Assembly: GCF_035013165.1 (NCBI RefSeq)
Contig: NZ_JAYGJQ010000002.1
Coordinates: 1,302,001-1,366,000, forward strand
DNA: 64,000 nt
Reading direction: 5' to 3'
DNA from: Bacteriovorax sp. PP10
Lineage (GTDB): Bacteria > Bdellovibrionota > Bacteriovoracia > Bacteriovoracales > Bacteriovoracaceae
The notes beneath the pieces were generated by a model. It did not search any database and was not told where the DNA came from. It was given only the letters and a program-made list of their open reading frames with translations. Positions 62,286 through 64,000 of this stretch are shown piece by piece; the first letter of the stretch is position 1; every line of letters begins with the position of its first letter. Made by a program: the position numbers and the translations under genes.

Positions 62286-62299
62286 CTGACATTTGTCAT
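62286..62299. promoter_or_regulatory. FNR/DNR-like site between the rhodanese and nitroreductase units
   Basis: CTGAC-ATTT-GTCAT. The TGAC/GTCA core matches FNR- and DNR-type sites. Centre 80 bp from the rhodanese start and 68 bp from the rightward ATG at 62361, so either or both units may be controlled. Confidence 0.6.
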
Positions 62300-62360
62300 T
62301 TGGGAAGGTCGTGATTCAAGGTAATTTGAAATGAGAATCAATTTTAATTAAGGAGAGCAA

Positions 62361-62552
62361 ATGAAAAATACACTAAAAAAACCATTAAGATCACTTAAAG
62401 CAAAAATTTTTAGAGATGAAACGGAAGCCGATAAAAAGAAGAAGAATTCATTGATTGATAAATCATTTGATAGTGCTTATTCAGGATCTTCGTATAATGC
62501 AAAAGGGAATCCTGATCACGGAAAAATTAAATCTAATAAAAAAAGAAGATAG
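62361..62552 (+). CDS. Small basic protein of unknown function
   Basis: 63 aa with AAGGAG seven bases before the ATG. Very rich in Lys, Ser and Asn, no hydrophobic segment; probably disordered and nucleic-acid friendly. No known family. It is followed 52 bp later by the nitroreductase and likely shares its transcript. Confidence 0.65.
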   Translation: MKNTLKKPLRSLKAKIFRDETEADKKKKNSLIDKSFDSAYSGSSYNAKGNPDHGKIKSNKKRR

Positions 62553-62604
62553 TTTTCTTGTCGATAATTATATTGATTTAATATTTATACGTTTGGAGGC
62601 AAGA

Positions 62605-63240
62605 ATGTCACTACAAATGGAAGTCGATACGGACTTAAAAGAGATTAACAATTCTAATGATATATTTACGGTAATAAAAAAAAGACATTCAGTAAGATCT
62701 TATACTAAAAAAATGGTTTCAGAAGGACTTATCAAGATGCTAATTGAGCTCGCAACTCGTGCGCCAAGCTCGATGAATCGTCAGCCTTGGGGGTTTATAA
62801 TTGTTTCAAATTCACAATTGTTAGAAAAGATTTCTCTAAAATCTAAAGCTCATTTTTTAAATTCATTAGATAAAAATGAACATAAAATAGGCGAACTGAA
62901 ACCTCTTCTAGAAAATGAAGAATTTAATATATTTTATAATGCTCCAGTTCTTATCATTATATGTGCACGTGAAGATGAGAATATTTCAATGAAAGAGGAG
63001 ACTAGTCCAGAGGCCGATTGCTTCTTGGCCGGTGAAAATCTTATGCTGGCTGCAATTGGAATGGGGTTAGGAACCTGTCCTATTGGGTTATCGTTGCCTG
63101 TCCTTCGAACAAATGAAATAAGAACGACATTAGATATTCCTAAGGGCTATTTGCCCGTTCTGCCTATCGTTGTTGGTTATCCATCTGATAACGAGAGTTA
63201 TGTTGAGAGACAGCGTCCATTAATTAAATGGATTCATTAA
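62605..63240 (+). CDS. Nitroreductase-family flavoprotein
   Basis: 211 aa from the ATG at 62605, five bases after GGAGG. Reading 50 codons further upstream only translates the preceding small gene out of frame. The FMN-binding pattern is present: KRHSVRSYTKK, RAPSSMNRQPWGFIIV, and GMGLGTCPIG. Such enzymes use NAD(P)H to reduce nitro groups, quinones or other acceptors. FNR-regulated nitroreductases recur in hypoxia islands; the physiological substrate is unknown. Confidence 0.92.
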   Translation: MSLQMEVDTDLKEINNSNDIFTVIKKRHSVRSYTKKMVSEGLIKMLIELATRAPSSMNRQPWGFIIVSNSQLLEKISLKSKAHFLNSLDKNEHKIGELKPLLENEEFNIFYNAPVLIIICAREDENISMKEETSPEADCFLAGENLMLAAIGMGLGTCPIGLSLPVLRTNEIRTTLDIPKGYLPVLPIVVGYPSDNESYVERQRPLIKWIH

Positions 63241-63264
63241 CTGTCCTCTTACCGAGTTTAAATT

Positions 63265-63660
63265 TTGAAAAACTATTTAGTTTTACCTGTCATTTATTCT
63301 CTTTTTTTTCTTCTGATACTTATTGATGTTTGGGTAAGCTTTTATCAATTTATATGCTTCCCGGTGTATAAAATTGAAAAAGTCTCTCGCGTGCACTATA
63401 TCTTCTTTGATAGAGGTCGTTTGCCGTATCTTAGTTATTTTGAAAAAATAAATTGCAATTACTGTGCTTATGCTAATGGCCTGATTGCTTATATTCGAGA
63501 AATTGCTTCGCGGACTGAACAATATTTTTGCCCTATAAAGCATCTTCAAAAAATTATTGATCATCACAATTATTACAAAAATTTTTCTGAATTTGGTGAT
63601 GAGAAGAGTTACAGAGAAAATTCGCAGGAATTGCGTAATTATTTAAAGGGTAAAAAATAA
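63265..63660 (+). CDS. Small membrane-anchored protein with conserved Cys motif
   Basis: 131 aa, TTG start. One N-terminal membrane helix (about 6-30), then a soluble domain with RVHYIFFDRGRLPYLSYFEK, NCNYCAYANGLIAYIREIAS and RTEQYFCPIKH. The CxxC plus a third Cys and several His suggest metal binding. The pattern is conserved in an uncharacterised family I recognise only by look. It is 24 bp after the nitroreductase gene, so probably co-transcribed and FNR-linked. Confidence 0.75.
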   Translation: MKNYLVLPVIYSLFFLLILIDVWVSFYQFICFPVYKIEKVSRVHYIFFDRGRLPYLSYFEKINCNYCAYANGLIAYIREIASRTEQYFCPIKHLQKIIDHHNYYKNFSEFGDEKSYRENSQELRNYLKGKK

Positions 63661-63718
63661 TTACAAGAAATGAATGCAATGTAGGTATATTAGGAATGTC
63701 TTTGGAAAAAAGGCAAAA

Positions 63719-63748
63719 AAAAACCTTCTTATTTCTAAGAAGGTTTTT
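63719..63748. terminator. Bidirectional intrinsic terminator beside tRNA-Phe
   Basis: Stem AACCTTCTTA / TAAGAAGGTT with a four-base loop. Nine T residues follow on the minus strand (for the tRNA) and five on the plus strand. Confidence 0.88.
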
Positions 63749-63759
63749 ATAACCAAATG

Positions 63760-63835
63760 TGGTGCCCGAGGACAGAATCGAACTGCCGACACAGGGATTT
63801 TCAGTCCCTTGCTCTACCGACTGAGCTACCCGGGC
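63760..63835 (-). tRNA. tRNA-Phe (anticodon GAA), CCA encoded
   Basis: 76 nt on the minus strand. Acceptor GCCCGGG, D arm GCTC/GAGC, anticodon stem AGGGA/TCCCT with loop CTGAAAA (U33 normal), T arm with GTTCGATTC, discriminator A and encoded CCA. A terminator lies 12 bases beyond the 3' end. Confidence 0.96.
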
Positions 63836-63920
63836 AAGACCATTTTTTGGAGTCTAAAAAATAAGTGATCTGAGTGATTTCGTCAAATGATTTTTAACAA
63901 AACTCTTCATATTATTGTAA

Positions 63921-64000
63921 TTAAATTGATTTTTTAATGTTTTCAGATTCCGGACAAAGGATATCACGAGCTGTGTTAAATGTACGTAAAGGTCTCATTC
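63921..64000 (-). CDS. Possible C-terminal end of a gene entering from the right
   Basis: An open minus-strand frame of 25 residues ending TAA at 63921, reading RPLRTFNTARDILCPESENI and then KKSI. It runs off the window edge. Its codons look protein-like, but the length is too short for a firm call and no family can be named. It would be transcribed toward the tRNA-Phe gene, 86 bp away. Confidence 0.3.
   Translation of the reverse strand, partial: MRPLRTFNTARDILCPESENIKKSI

Noticed and set aside
1-64000. CRISPR array, insertion sequence or prophage
   Set aside because: No regularly spaced repeats, transposase, integrase or phage structural genes were seen.

Overview
The window is AT-rich (roughly 37-40 % GC by eye) chromosomal DNA from a Gram-negative bacterium. 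Many products carry Sec or lipoprotein signal peptides, and there are outer-membrane barrel candidates, a LolD/LolE-type transporter, chemotaxis genes and large sensor kinases. Low GC, abundant small secreted proteins, secreted hydrolases and L,D-transpeptidase/phospholipase/papain-like enzymes fit the Bdellovibrionota, most likely the Bacteriovorax/Peredibacter side. This is inference; no rRNA or other phylogenetic marker was read. I saw no phage, insertion sequence, CRISPR array or replication origin.

Layout. 1-7.8 kb: a chemoreceptor cut by the left edge, small secreted proteins and two sensory kinases (a PAS-GAF-kinase with three receiver domains, then a receiver-kinase). 7.9-12.6 kb: tRNA-Val, a heterodimeric ABC exporter and a SurA/DsbA-like lipoprotein. 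12.7-17.4 kb: a coiled-coil protein, pyruvate kinase, an out-of-frame ferredoxin domain and queG. 17.4-21.3 kb: a four-gene minus-strand operon (LolA-like carrier, outer-membrane protein, ABC ATPase, permease). 21.8-24.4 kb: a chemoreceptor and a CheR split by a frameshift. 24.4-47.8 kb: a Kef-type antiporter, Fe-SOD, XRE-cupin regulator, DoxX and ArsC-like proteins, a cysteine-rich secreted protein, a HzsA-like putative cytochrome c lipoprotein, and many secreted hydrolases (L,D-transpeptidase, papain-like peptidase, EEP nuclease/phosphatase, PLD, phosphoesterase, PAP2).

47.8-63.7 kb is the most coherent region and looks like an oxygen-limitation/dormancy island. It holds a P-type cation ATPase, PEP carboxykinase, an ATP-cone/PD-(D/E)XK nuclease beside a beta-CASP metallo-beta-lactamase nuclease, a P-loop ATPase, an eRF1-like protein, a Spy-like lipoprotein, a K+ channel, a PAS kinase, Hsp20, an amino-acid permease, an FNR-type regulator with an N-terminal cysteine cluster, two related small membrane proteins, a secreted rhodanese, nitroreductase and several small proteins. 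FNR-like palindromes of the form xTGAY-N4-RTCAx lie in five intergenic gaps here or overlapping its edge, and a perfect TTGAT-N4-ATCAA site lies between doxX and the arsC-like gene at 30.96 kb. I infer that the FNR protein encoded at 59.8-60.5 kb controls these units.

The most unusual observations are: a ferredoxin domain with no usable start codon, reachable from pyruvate kinase by a -1 shift on an 11-A run; two genes that appear to start at AUU and AUA behind well-placed Shine-Dalgarno sequences; a cheR gene broken by one base; and a 13-bp hairpin overlapping the pyruvate kinase ribosome binding site.
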